Below, piece after piece: positions 58,057-64,000 of a stretch of DNA of 64,000 nucleotides. The notes beneath the pieces were generated by a model. It did no database searches. It saw only the letters and a program-made list of their open reading frames with translations, and was not told where the DNA came from. The stretch spans positions 62,001-126,000 of the forward strand of contig NZ_VJXX01000002.1 of assembly GCF_009377195.2 (NCBI RefSeq). Direction: 5' to 3'. This DNA comes from Arthrobacter bussei (GTDB lineage: Bacteria > Actinomycetota > Actinomycetes > Actinomycetales > Micrococcaceae). The translations under genes were made by a program, and so were the position numbers. Positions within the stretch are counted from its first letter, which is position 1. Every line of letters starts with the position of its first letter.

Positions 58057-58848
58057 TCACGAGGACCTTGACGTGAGCCACACCGTGAAGGCGATGATGA
58101 CGCCGAGACCGGCGACCCAGATGAACAGGCCCTCGGACACCGGTCCGAGCGAGCCGAGATCCGCTCCACCGGGGGAGCCCTGCTCCTCGATGGTCTTGAG
58201 GAAGGCGATGATGTCCTGCTTGTCATCCGGGGAGATGTTCGCGTCGCTGAAGACCGGCATGTTCTGGGGGCCGGTGACCATGGCCTCGTAGATGTGCTTC
58301 TCGCTGGTGCCGTCGATCGACGGGGCGAACTTCCCCCGGGTCAGGGCGCCACCGGCTGCGGCGGCGTTGTGGCACATGGCGCAGTTCACGCGGAACAGCT
58401 CACCGCCGTTGGAGGAATCGCCCTCCGAGGCGTTCAGGATCTCTTCGCCCGGGATGGCCGGGCCGGCACCGAGCGAGGCGACGTAGGCGGCCATCTGGCG
58501 GATCTGCTCATCGGTGAACTGGACCGGCTTGGCCTGGGCCTGGGGTCCGTCCATCTGCATGGGCATGCGGCCCGTGCCGACCTGGAAGTCCACGGAGGCA
58601 GCACCGACACCGACGAGGGAGGGAGCGGCGTCCGAGCCCGTGGCACCCATGCCATGGCAGGAGGCGCAGTTGGCGGAGAACAACTTGCTGCCCTCTTCGA
58701 CGTCGTTCGCCGTGAACGTGGTGGTCTGCGCCTGCGCCTCGTTCGCGGTGCTGGCTGCGGCGTAGATCCCGCCGGTGACGAGGAGCGCCATCAGGAGCAG
58801 GGCGAACGCTGCTAGTGGGTGACGCCGCCTCTGGGAAAGTGCCTTCAC
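58057..58848 (-). CDS. qcrC: Diheme cytochrome c subunit of the bc1 complex
   Basis: Membrane-anchored cytochrome that replaces soluble cytochrome c, passing electrons from the Rieske centre to CuA of the oxidase. Two heme motifs are visible, CASCH (61-65) and CAMCH (156-160), with an N-terminal membrane helix (about 12-35) and a C-terminal one. Start: GTG 58848 (MKALSQRRRH) gives 263 residues, with AGGA eight bases upstream. An ATG at 58896 would add 16 residues, but a TAGAAT box at 58905-58900 would place the mRNA start past it. ctaE lies upstream on the same strand. Confidence 0.92.
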   Translation of the reverse strand: MKALSQRRRHPLAAFALLLMALLVTGGIYAAASTANEAQAQTTTFTANDVEEGSKLFSANCASCHGMGATGSDAAPSLVGVGAASVDFQVGTGRMPMQMDGPQAQAKPVQFTDEQIRQMAAYVASLGAGPAIPGEEILNASEGDSSNGGELFRVNCAMCHNAAAAGGALTRGKFAPSIDGTSEKHIYEAMVTGPQNMPVFSDANISPDDKQDIIAFLKTIEEQGSPGGADLGSLGPVSEGLFIWVAGLGVIIAFTVWLTSRSS

Positions 58849-58934
58849 GGAGTGTTTCCTACCTGTCGTGGTGCCAGAGCTGCTGGTGTTCTGCATTGAA
58901 TTCTACCTCTAGTAGAAGAGTCTAGCGGAGGGAA

Positions 58935-59573
58935 TCACTGAAGGAAGTAGATGATGATGAAGAGGCCGATCCAGACGACGTCGACGAAGTGCCAGTAGTA
59001 GGACGTGACGATCGCGGAGGTGGCTTCGAAGTGTCCGAACTGCCGTGCGATGAAGGCGCGGCCGATGATGAACAGGAACGCGATCAGCCCACCGACCACG
59101 TGGATGCCGTGGAAGCCCGTGGTGATGTAGAAGGCGGACCCGAAGGCGTTGGAGGAGAGTGCGACGCCCTCAGCGACGAGTTCGGCGTACTCGTAGGCCT
59201 GCACCGATACGAAGATCGCGCCCATCACGAAGGTGAGGAGGAACCACTCGACCATGCCCCAGCGGGCCAGCTGGAAGACCCCGCCGGTGCGGCGGGGTTG
59301 GAGGCGCTCGGCGGCGAAGACACCGAACTGGCAGCTGAAGGAGCTCGACACCAGGATGATGGTGTTCACGAGGGCGAACGGGACGTTCAGCTTCTCGGTC
59401 TCCATCGCCCAGAGCTCACTCGAGGTGGAGCGGAGGGTGAAGTACATGGCAAAGAGGCCGGCGAAGAACATCAGCTCGCTGGACAGCCACACAACGGTTC
59501 CGACGGAGACCATGTTGGGGCGGTTCAGGGCGGGATGCGGAGCGGCGCTGGGGGCTTGGGTCGCAGATGTCAC
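58935..59573 (-). CDS. ctaE: Cytochrome c oxidase subunit III
   Basis: Core membrane subunit of the aa3 oxidase without redox centres; it stabilises subunit I and proton uptake. The 212 residues show family motifs: [20 protein letters not shown] near the N-terminus, [13 protein letters not shown], and [20 protein letters not shown] at the end. The start is GTG 59573; a CATAAT box stands exactly six bases before it, so the transcript is probably leaderless. The oxidase genes are thus split: ctaCDF on one strand and ctaE with qcrCAB on the other, as in mycobacteria. Confidence 0.95.
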   Translation of the reverse strand: MTSATQAPSAAPHPALNRPNMVSVGTVVWLSSELMFFAGLFAMYFTLRSTSSELWAMETEKLNVPFALVNTIILVSSSFSCQFGVFAAERLQPRRTGGVFQLARWGMVEWFLLTFVMGAIFVSVQAYEYAELVAEGVALSSNAFGSAFYITTGFHGIHVVGGLIAFLFIIGRAFIARQFGHFEATSAIVTSYYWHFVDVVWIGLFIIIYFLQ

Positions 59574-59579
59574 AGACTC

Positions 59580-59585
59580 ATTATG
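59580..59585 (-). promoter_or_regulatory. -10 box of leaderless ctaE
   Basis: CATAAT on the minus strand, six bases (GAGTCT), then GTG at 59573. A TTGGTG at 59610-59605 could be the -35 (19-base spacer). Likely promoter of the ctaE-qcrCAB unit. Confidence 0.55.
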
Positions 59586-59707
59586 TCCCCAAGATCAGCG
59601 TGATCACCAACGCGAAACGGGCCCCGCAGCGCCGTCACCGCGCCGAAGTGGGCACCGACGCCCGTGTTTACGCGGAAGTTCCCCGTGATGACTTTCTACA
59701 ATTCGTA

Positions 59708-59713
59708 GATAAT
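59708..59713 (+). promoter_or_regulatory. -10 box near the trpD start
   Basis: GATAAT eight bases before GTG 59722, so the leader would be at most about two bases. It supports GTG 59722 over GTG 59716. Confidence 0.45.
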
Positions 59714-59721
59714 CTGTGGGA

Positions 59722-60783
59722 GTGAGCCTGACAACCAGCCCTGACGCGGTGTACCCCACCTGGCCCTCGATCTTCTCCTCTCTCCTGGGTCGGAAGGATC
59801 TGAGCACCGGACAGAGCCGCTGGGCGATGGACGCGATCATGTCCGGTGAGGCCAGCAACGTCCAGATCGCCGGTTTCCTCGTGGCCCTGCGCGCGAAGGG
59901 GGAATCGGTCGACGAGCTCGTCGGCCTGGTGCAGGCGATGCTGGGCCGGGCCCACCGGATCCAGGTGTCCGGGCCGACCCTCGACATCGTCGGCACGGGC
60001 GGCGACGGACTGAACACCCTGAACATCTCGACCATGTCCTCCCTCGTGGCCGTAGGTGCCGGCGCGAAGGTTGTCAAGCACGGGAATCGCGGAGCCTCCT
60101 CCGCCTCGGGGGCCGCCGATGTCATCGAGGAGCTCGGCGTGCGCCTGGACCTCGCGCCTGCGGAGGTGGCCCTGACGGCCGAGCGGGCGGGGATCACCTT
60201 CTGCTTCGCGCAGGTGTTCCATCCCTCGATGAAACACGTGGCGGTCCCGCGGCGTGAGCTCGGCATCCCCACCACCTTCAACTTCCTCGGGCCGCTCAGC
60301 AACCCTGCCGGCGTCAGCGCCCAGGCGCTCGGCTGCGCGGACGCGCGGATGGCGCCGCTGATGGCCGGGGTGCTCGCGGCTCGCGGCATCCGCGCCCTCG
60401 TCTTCCGGGGCGACGACGGCCGGGACAAGATGACGACGAGCGGCTCCTCCACCGTGTGGGAGGTACGGGACGGCCGGGTCGAGGCCCAGGTGGTCCACCC
60501 CGGCGACGTCGGGCTCGAGGTGGTGCCCGTCGACGCCCTCCGCGGGACCGACGCGACAGGGAACGCCGCTGTCGTGCGATCCGTCCTGGCCGGCCACCCG
60601 GGTCCGGTGCGCGACGCCGTCGTGCTCAACGCAGCCGCAGGGCTGGTCGCCCTCGACGACGCGGCGGAGGGATCACTCGTGGAGCGCCTCCGGGCCGCCA
60701 TGGTCCGCGCCCGCGCGTCCATCGATTCCGGTGCCGCCGAGAACGCCCTCACCCGCTGGATCGACGTCAGCCGGGCACTCTGA
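59722..60783 (+). CDS. trpD: Anthranilate phosphoribosyltransferase
   Basis: Second step of tryptophan synthesis: joins anthranilate to phosphoribosyl pyrophosphate. The 353 residues carry the PRPP-binding GTGGD (91-95), [11 protein letters not shown] and KHGNRGASS (119-127) motifs, plus the [16 protein letters not shown] stretch of the anthranilate tunnel. The start is taken at GTG 59722 because of the GATAAT box; GTG 59716 would add two residues. No other trp genes are here. trpD beside ctaE is the usual actinobacterial arrangement. Confidence 0.95.
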   Translation: MSLTTSPDAVYPTWPSIFSSLLGRKDLSTGQSRWAMDAIMSGEASNVQIAGFLVALRAKGESVDELVGLVQAMLGRAHRIQVSGPTLDIVGTGGDGLNTLNISTMSSLVAVGAGAKVVKHGNRGASSASGAADVIEELGVRLDLAPAEVALTAERAGITFCFAQVFHPSMKHVAVPRRELGIPTTFNFLGPLSNPAGVSAQALGCADARMAPLMAGVLAARGIRALVFRGDDGRDKMTTSGSSTVWEVRDGRVEAQVVHPGDVGLEVVPVDALRGTDATGNAAVVRSVLAGHPGPVRDAVVLNAAAGLVALDDAAEGSLVERLRAAMVRARASIDSGAAENALTRWIDVSRAL

Positions 60784-60833
60784 CCCGACAGTCGCCACGG
60801 GCCCCGCGGGTGGCTTTCCCGGCGGCGTGGACG

Positions 60834-61115
60834 TCAGCTGTCGAACCCGAGGGAGAACGCGGCGTCGAGGTCGTGCTGGGAATAGGAACGGAAGGCGATC
60901 TGCGTCGTCGTCGAGCGGATGCCCTCGATCTTGGACAGTCTGTCCGCGATGACGTCGGCGAGATCCTCGTGACGACTGACGCGGGCGATCGCGATGAGGT
61001 CCCACTCGCCGGTGACGGAGTAGACCTCGCTGATGCCCTCGATCTCCGAGATGGCCTGCGCGCTCTCGGGGATGCGTGAGGCATCGGTCTGGATGAGGAC
61101 GAATGCGGTGATCAT
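60834..61115 (-). CDS. Lrp/AsnC-type ligand-binding (RAM) domain protein
   Basis: A 93-residue stand-alone RAM domain, without the helix-turn-helix of full Lrp/AsnC regulators. The pattern ITAFVLIQTDASRIPESAQA, IEGISEVYSVTGEWDLIAIA and the C-terminal FRSYSQHDLDAAFSLGF strand match the family. Such proteins can bind amino acids and may pair with full-length relatives or regulate enzymes directly. It is convergent with trpD, a neighbour kept in related genomes, so a link to tryptophan or amino-acid sensing is possible but not shown. GAAAGG lies before the ATG. Confidence 0.87.
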   Translation of the reverse strand: MITAFVLIQTDASRIPESAQAISEIEGISEVYSVTGEWDLIAIARVSRHEDLADVIADRLSKIEGIRSTTTQIAFRSYSQHDLDAAFSLGFDS

Positions 61116-61147
61116 GGAGTGCCTTTCGGGTGGGACGGGATCTGCTC

Positions 61148-61603
61148 CTACGCTACCGGCAGGCGGCGCCGCCGGACGGCGTGCAGGACGGCGCGGGGAA
61201 GGACCAGGAAGGTGCCGAGCACCAGCAGCGTGACGATCTGGAAACTGACCGCCACCCCTTCACCCGACGCCGCGCGCAGAAGGAGCCCGCCGACCACGGT
61301 CGCCAGCCAGAGCGCGACGGCGGTGGGCCACGGCGTCGATGGCGAGCGCCAGGCGCGCAGGGCCAGGCTCGCCAGGGCATAGGCGGTGAGGAAGGGCCAC
61401 GCCGTGTCGAGCACGCCGAGGAAGGTCACCCCGTGCTCGTGGGTCCGGCGACCGGACACCGCGAAGGCGAGGATCAGGACGGTGTCGATGCCGGCCCAGA
61501 CGAGCGCCGGCAGGGCCGGGGAGGTGCGGAGCCGCCCGGAGCGGTTCCTCGAGGGGCTGGTCATGGGGCGGGTCGTCGGGCTGGTCGTGGGGCGGCTCGG
61601 CAT
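61148..61603 (-). CDS. DUF3054 membrane protein
   Basis: Membrane protein of unknown function, 151 residues. A Ser/Thr/Pro-rich N-terminus (PTTSPTTRPMTSPS) precedes four hydrophobic segments, starting with LVWAGIDTVLILAFAVSGRRTHEHG, the family signature (given here only as far as His-Glu-His). Start: ATG 61603 is chosen over ATG 61564 because a TAGGGT box lies exactly six bases upstream, giving a leaderless mRNA. It lies upstream of, and on the same strand as, the RAM-domain gene. Confidence 0.83.
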   Translation of the reverse strand: MPSRPTTSPTTRPMTSPSRNRSGRLRTSPALPALVWAGIDTVLILAFAVSGRRTHEHGVTFLGVLDTAWPFLTAYALASLALRAWRSPSTPWPTAVALWLATVVGGLLLRAASGEGVAVSFQIVTLLVLGTFLVLPRAVLHAVRRRRLPVA

Positions 61604-61609
61604 GGGGTC

Positions 61610-61615
61610 ACCCTA
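61610..61615 (-). promoter_or_regulatory. -10 box of the leaderless DUF3054 gene
   Basis: TAGGGT on the minus strand, six bases (GACCCC), then ATG at 61603. It decides between two possible starts. Confidence 0.55.
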
Positions 61616-61707
61616 CTGCTTGTCGCCCCCGGTCTCCTGGACTAGGTTCGAGCCACGCACCACACGAAGCCGTGCACCGCCGCACGGCCAGACGAAGGGT
61701 ACCCACC

Positions 61708-62172
61708 ATGGGATCGATCACGCCGTGCCTCTGGTTCGACGGCCAGGCCGAGGAGGCTGCCGCGCTGTACACCTCCGTGGTGCGGAACTCGCGCATCCTC
61801 GATGTCTCCCGCACCGGCCCCTCCGAGAGCGACCCGGCCCTCACGGTGTCCTTCGAGCTCGACGGGCAGCCCTTCGTCGGGCTGAACGGCGGTCCGCAGT
61901 ACTCCTTCACCGAAGCCGTGTCCTTCCAGATCTCCAGCGACGACCAGGAGGAGGTCGACAGGTACTGGGCGGCGCTGACCGAGGGCGGCGAGGAGAGCCG
62001 GTGCGGGTGGCTGAAGGACCGCTACGGCCTGTCCTGGCAGATCATCCCCGCCGTCCTGCCGTCGCTCATCGGCGGACCCGACCCCGACGGCGCCCAGCGC
62101 GCAGTCGCCGCGATGCTGACGATGCAGAAACTCGACATCGCCGCCCTGCAGACGGCCTACAGCGGCACCTGA
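61708..62172 (+). CDS. VOC family protein (PhnB/3-demethylubiquinone methyltransferase-like fold)
   Basis: Small protein of 154 residues with the glyoxalase/VOC fold of the PhnB-like group (MGSITPCLWFDGQAEEAAAL, then FELDGQPFVGLNGGP and YGLSWQIIPAVLP). These proteins are common and mostly of unknown function; despite old names they are not shown to act in phosphonate or ubiquinone metabolism. ATG 61708 starts the family homology, with GAAGGG nine bases upstream. It is divergent from the DUF3054 gene. Confidence 0.85.
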   Translation: MGSITPCLWFDGQAEEAAALYTSVVRNSRILDVSRTGPSESDPALTVSFELDGQPFVGLNGGPQYSFTEAVSFQISSDDQEEVDRYWAALTEGGEESRCGWLKDRYGLSWQIIPAVLPSLIGGPDPDGAQRAVAAMLTMQKLDIAALQTAYSGT

Positions 62173-62239
62173 GCAGGACAGCCGGCCAAGGGCCCCACTC
62201 CGGGGCCGCGTCGGACAGGTTCCGATCCAGGGCTCGGCC

Positions 62240-62300
62240 AGCCGGCCTCACGCGAGGTACGCCGGCTCCCGGTCCGGGGCCGCTCGAGCCGGCCTCACGC
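62240..62300 (+). repeat. 14-base direct repeat at the end of a VOC gene
   Basis: AGCCGGCCTCACGC occurs at 62240-62253 and 62287-62300. The second copy includes the stop codon and last Ala codon of the minus-strand VOC gene; the first lies downstream of it. Confidence 0.65.
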
Positions 62301-62732
62301 CAGACGGACGTTCCCGATCTGGTCGACGCGCCAGCCGGGGTTGTGGGCGATCTCCCAGATGATGCCATTGGGATCGGCGACGAGGCCATGGTGGATCCCG
62401 CCGAATTCGCCGTCCTGGGGGTCCTTCAGGACGGTGCCGCCGGCGTGGACGAGGCGTCCGATGGTCAGCGCGACCTCCTCCCGTGAGCCGACGTTGTGGG
62501 ACAGGCTCATGCCGTGCGCACCAGCGGGAGCGCCCGAAGCACTGCCGCCGGTATCGCGGCGGAAGGACTCCGCGTCGAACAGCCCGAGGAGGACGCCGGG
62601 GGCTACCTGGAAGAAGATGATCTCGCCGGGGACGTCCATGAGGGGTGTCCAGCCAAGGCCCGCGGTGTAGAACTGCCGTGCCGCGTCGAGGTCGGGGGTG
62701 GCCAGCGTGACGAAGTGCACCTGTTGGTCCAT
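62295..62732 (-). CDS. VOC family (glyoxalase/bleomycin resistance-like) protein
   Basis: Protein of 145 residues with two VOC half-modules: [19 protein letters not shown] at the start, [15 protein letters not shown] in the middle and [22 protein letters not shown] cut here at DPNGIIWEI. The metal-binding pattern His...Glu (His6, Glu near 131) is compatible with a metalloenzyme, but the substrate is unknown. ATG 62732 is supported by GATACT six bases upstream (leaderless); an in-frame ATG 45 bases earlier would precede that mRNA start. It is divergent from the isochorismatase gene. Confidence 0.85.
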   Translation of the reverse strand: MDQQVHFVTLATPDLDAARQFYTAGLGWTPLMDVPGEIIFFQVAPGVLLGLFDAESFRRDTGGSASGAPAGAHGMSLSHNVGSREEVALTIGRLVHAGGTVLKDPQDGEFGGIHHGLVADPNGIIWEIAHNPGWRVDQIGNVRLA

Positions 62733-62738
62733 GACAGG

Positions 62739-62744
62739 AGTATC
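62739..62744 (-). promoter_or_regulatory. -10 box of the leaderless VOC gene
   Basis: GATACT on the minus strand, six bases (CCTGTC), then ATG at 62732. Confidence 0.48.
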
Positions 62745-62908
62745 GCCGACGGCGCGGTGGTGGCGGCTTCCCGACACTGCGGAACCTCCCTGTCCGCATG
62801 CCTCCTTCGGGCAGGCGCCGCCGTCGTACTGTTGTGGCAGCCGCTGAGGGCTCCCGCTTCACCGACGGGCGCGCAGGCACGGACATCCGGTACCGACGAG
62901 GAGTAGCC

Positions 62909-63463
62909 ATGACGACACTCGAGCACCGTCCCTCCACAGCACTGCTGGTCATCGACGTGCAGAACGGGGTCGTCGCGTCAGCCCACGACCGGGATGCGGT
63001 GGTCGCGAACATCGATGCACTCGTCCGGCGCGCGCGTGCCGAGGCGGCCCCGGTGGTCTGGGTGCAGCACTCCGACGAGGAACTCGAGCGCGACTCGCAC
63101 GCGTGGCAGGTCGTGCCCGAGCTGCGTCCCCTCGACGGCGAGCGCCTGGTGTACAAGGCGCACGGCGATGCGTTCGAGGGCACGGACCTCGAGGACGTCC
63201 TCGAGGCGGCAGGGGTGGGACGGCTCGTGGTCACGGGCGCCCAGTCGGACGCCTGCATCCGCTCGACCATCCACGGGGCCTTCGTCCGCGGGTACGACGT
63301 GACCCTCGTGGGCGACGCCCACACGACGGAGGACCTCAGCGCGTGGGGCGCGCCGACGCCGGACAAGGTCATCGCGCACACCAACCTGTACTGGCAGAAC
63401 CAGACCGCGCCCGGCAGGAAGGCCGCGGTGGCAACGACCCGGGCGGTGGCCTTCTCGGACTGA
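62909..63463 (+). CDS. Isochorismatase-family cysteine hydrolase
   Basis: Cysteine hydrolase of 184 residues. The catalytic triad is complete: Asp16 in LLVIDVQNG, Lys83 in VYKAHGDAF and Cys116 in AQSDACIRST, with the cis-peptide region before the Cys. The family includes nicotinamidases, carbamoyl hydrolases and true isochorismatases; lacking nearby siderophore or NAD genes, the substrate stays open. GAGGAG lies eight bases before the ATG. A longer upstream frame is non-conserved. It is followed by about 195 bases without a gene. Confidence 0.88.
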   Translation: MTTLEHRPSTALLVIDVQNGVVASAHDRDAVVANIDALVRRARAEAAPVVWVQHSDEELERDSHAWQVVPELRPLDGERLVYKAHGDAFEGTDLEDVLEAAGVGRLVVTGAQSDACIRSTIHGAFVRGYDVTLVGDAHTTEDLSAWGAPTPDKVIAHTNLYWQNQTAPGRKAAVATTRAVAFSD

Positions 63464-63612
63464 GCAGGTGGTGGACGCCGTGGAGGCGTCGGCCGACCGG
63501 TCGAGCGATGGCGGGCGTACGCGGGGGCAGCGTGTGCATCCTTCCGGCGGGCTCGCAGGCGTCGCCGTCCTGCTGGGAACGGCGACGCCTGCGGCTCACC
63601 CCGGAAGGGTGA

Positions 63613-63656
63613 TGGAGGTCGGGGGAAGGGCTCCTGGAGGTCGGGGGAAGGGCTCC
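63613..63656 (+). repeat. Perfect 22-base tandem duplication past the MOSC gene
   Basis: Two identical 22-base units, each beginning TGGAGGTCGG and ending AAGGGCTCC, stand head to tail just beyond the stop codon of the minus-strand MOSC gene (63661-63659). Confidence 0.85.
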
Positions 63657-63658
63657 TG

Positions 63659-64000
63659 TCAGGGCAAGCGGCCCGGTCGCAGCACCGAGGCGATGTGCGC
63701 CCTGCCGGGGTCGAGCAGGACCGGGCTGACCAGCACGGCGGGACCGCGCTGCAGCGTCCCGCTGGTCAGCGGGCGGCAGCGGACCCCGCCCCGGCCCCGC
63801 ATGGCCTTGTGCGCACCCGGCGCCAGCACACGGTCCATCCAGGCGCACGGGTGCGCGTGGCGTCCGCCGTGGAACGCCACGGTTCCCGCCGGCGTCCCGA
63901 GGGTGAAGTCCTGGCCGATGAGCGGCGTCAGCTCGGCACCGCGCAGGATGATGTTGCGGCGGGGGAGGAGCGCGTCGAAGGGCTTCGCACCGAGGTCCGC
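63659..64000 (-). CDS. MOSC domain protein (N-terminus beyond the window)
   Basis: The C-terminal 113 residues of a minus-strand gene that starts outside the window; the first visible codon is at 64000. MOSC domains occur in molybdenum cofactor sulfurases and related proteins that bind sulfur or molybdopterin. The visible part matches the family: PRRNIILRGAELTPLIGQDFTL cut here at PRRNIILRG, then HPCAWMDRVLAPGA with the conserved Cys, and RGRGGVRCRPL. A role in metal-sulfur or cofactor chemistry is likely but not specific. A 22-base tandem duplication follows its stop. Confidence 0.8.
   Translation of the reverse strand, partial: ADLGAKPFDALLPRRNIILRGAELTPLIGQDFTLGTPAGTVAFHGGRHAHPCAWMDRVLAPGAHKAMRGRGGVRCRPLTSGTLQRGPAVLVSPVLLDPGRAHIASVLRPGRLP

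Noticed and set aside
60794-60817. A terminator between trpD and the RAM-domain gene
   Set aside because: Only a five-base stem (GCCAC/GTGGC) before TTT; too weak to list as a feature.

Overview
This window reads as a stretch of a high-GC actinobacterial chromosome, most likely from the family Micrococcaceae (Arthrobacter-like). The basis is the high GC content, GTG/TTG starts, and gene order: mihF-gmk-rpoZ-coaBC-metK-priA, degV-comEA-comEC-holA-rpsT-lepA-hemW, hrcA-dnaJ-rsmE-phoH-ybeY-era-recO-uppS, and the qcrCAB/ctaCDFE/trpD respiratory block. The genus is inferred from family resemblance, not measured. I saw no rRNA, tRNA, CRISPR array, insertion sequence, prophage or attachment site.

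Layout. 1-6 kb: nucleotide and cofactor core genes (mihF, gmk, rpoZ, coaBC, metK) and a helicase-dead PriA. 6-9.2 kb: a minus-strand overlapping operon (aldo/keto reductase, alpha/beta hydrolase, GT4 glycosyltransferase, small unknown protein). 9.2-14.7 kb: a glycerol module with a divergent SorC-type regulator and glpD, glpF, glpK. 14.7-17.5 kb: leuS behind a leucine attenuator. 17.5-24.7 kb: degV, comEA, a comEC that is broken twice, holA, rpsT and a PemK-like gene. 24.8-29.4 kb: lepA, hemW and two membrane or unknown proteins. 29.4-45.2 kb: heat-shock and RNA/envelope genes (CIRCE-hrcA-dnaJ, rsmE, GerMN protein, phoH-ybeY-CNNM-era), then LCP protein, M13 peptidase and leuA between era and recO-uppS. 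45.2-50.3 kb: hydrolase, pyrD, DUF3043, M20 peptidase, erpA. 50.4-59.6 kb: cytochrome c oxidase ctaCDF and, on the other strand, ctaE-qcrC-qcrA-qcrB, together the bcc-aa3 respiratory chain. 59.7-64 kb: trpD, a RAM-only Lrp protein, DUF3054, two VOC proteins, an isochorismatase and a truncated MOSC protein.

How parts work together. GlpF admits glycerol, GlpK phosphorylates it and GlpD oxidises it to DHAP; a palindrome in the divergent promoter is the probable regulator site. LeuS and LeuA both follow a tiny leaderless ORF with consecutive Leu codons and a hairpin, so leucine supply probably sets both. HrcA autoregulates itself and DnaJ through a CIRCE site. The qcr and cta genes form one electron-transport chain from menaquinol to oxygen.

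Most notable. (1) Thirteen starts sit exactly six bases after a -10-like hexamer, a strong leaderless signature that also settles several start codons. (2) Two leucine leader peptides of that type precede leuS and leuA. (3) comEC carries both a frameshift at a G-run and a TGG-to-TGA stop. (4) GlpF has both NPA boxes altered. (5) At least six genes have short duplications at or just past their stop codons. I did not find a clearly new multi-gene system; most of the window is conserved core genome.
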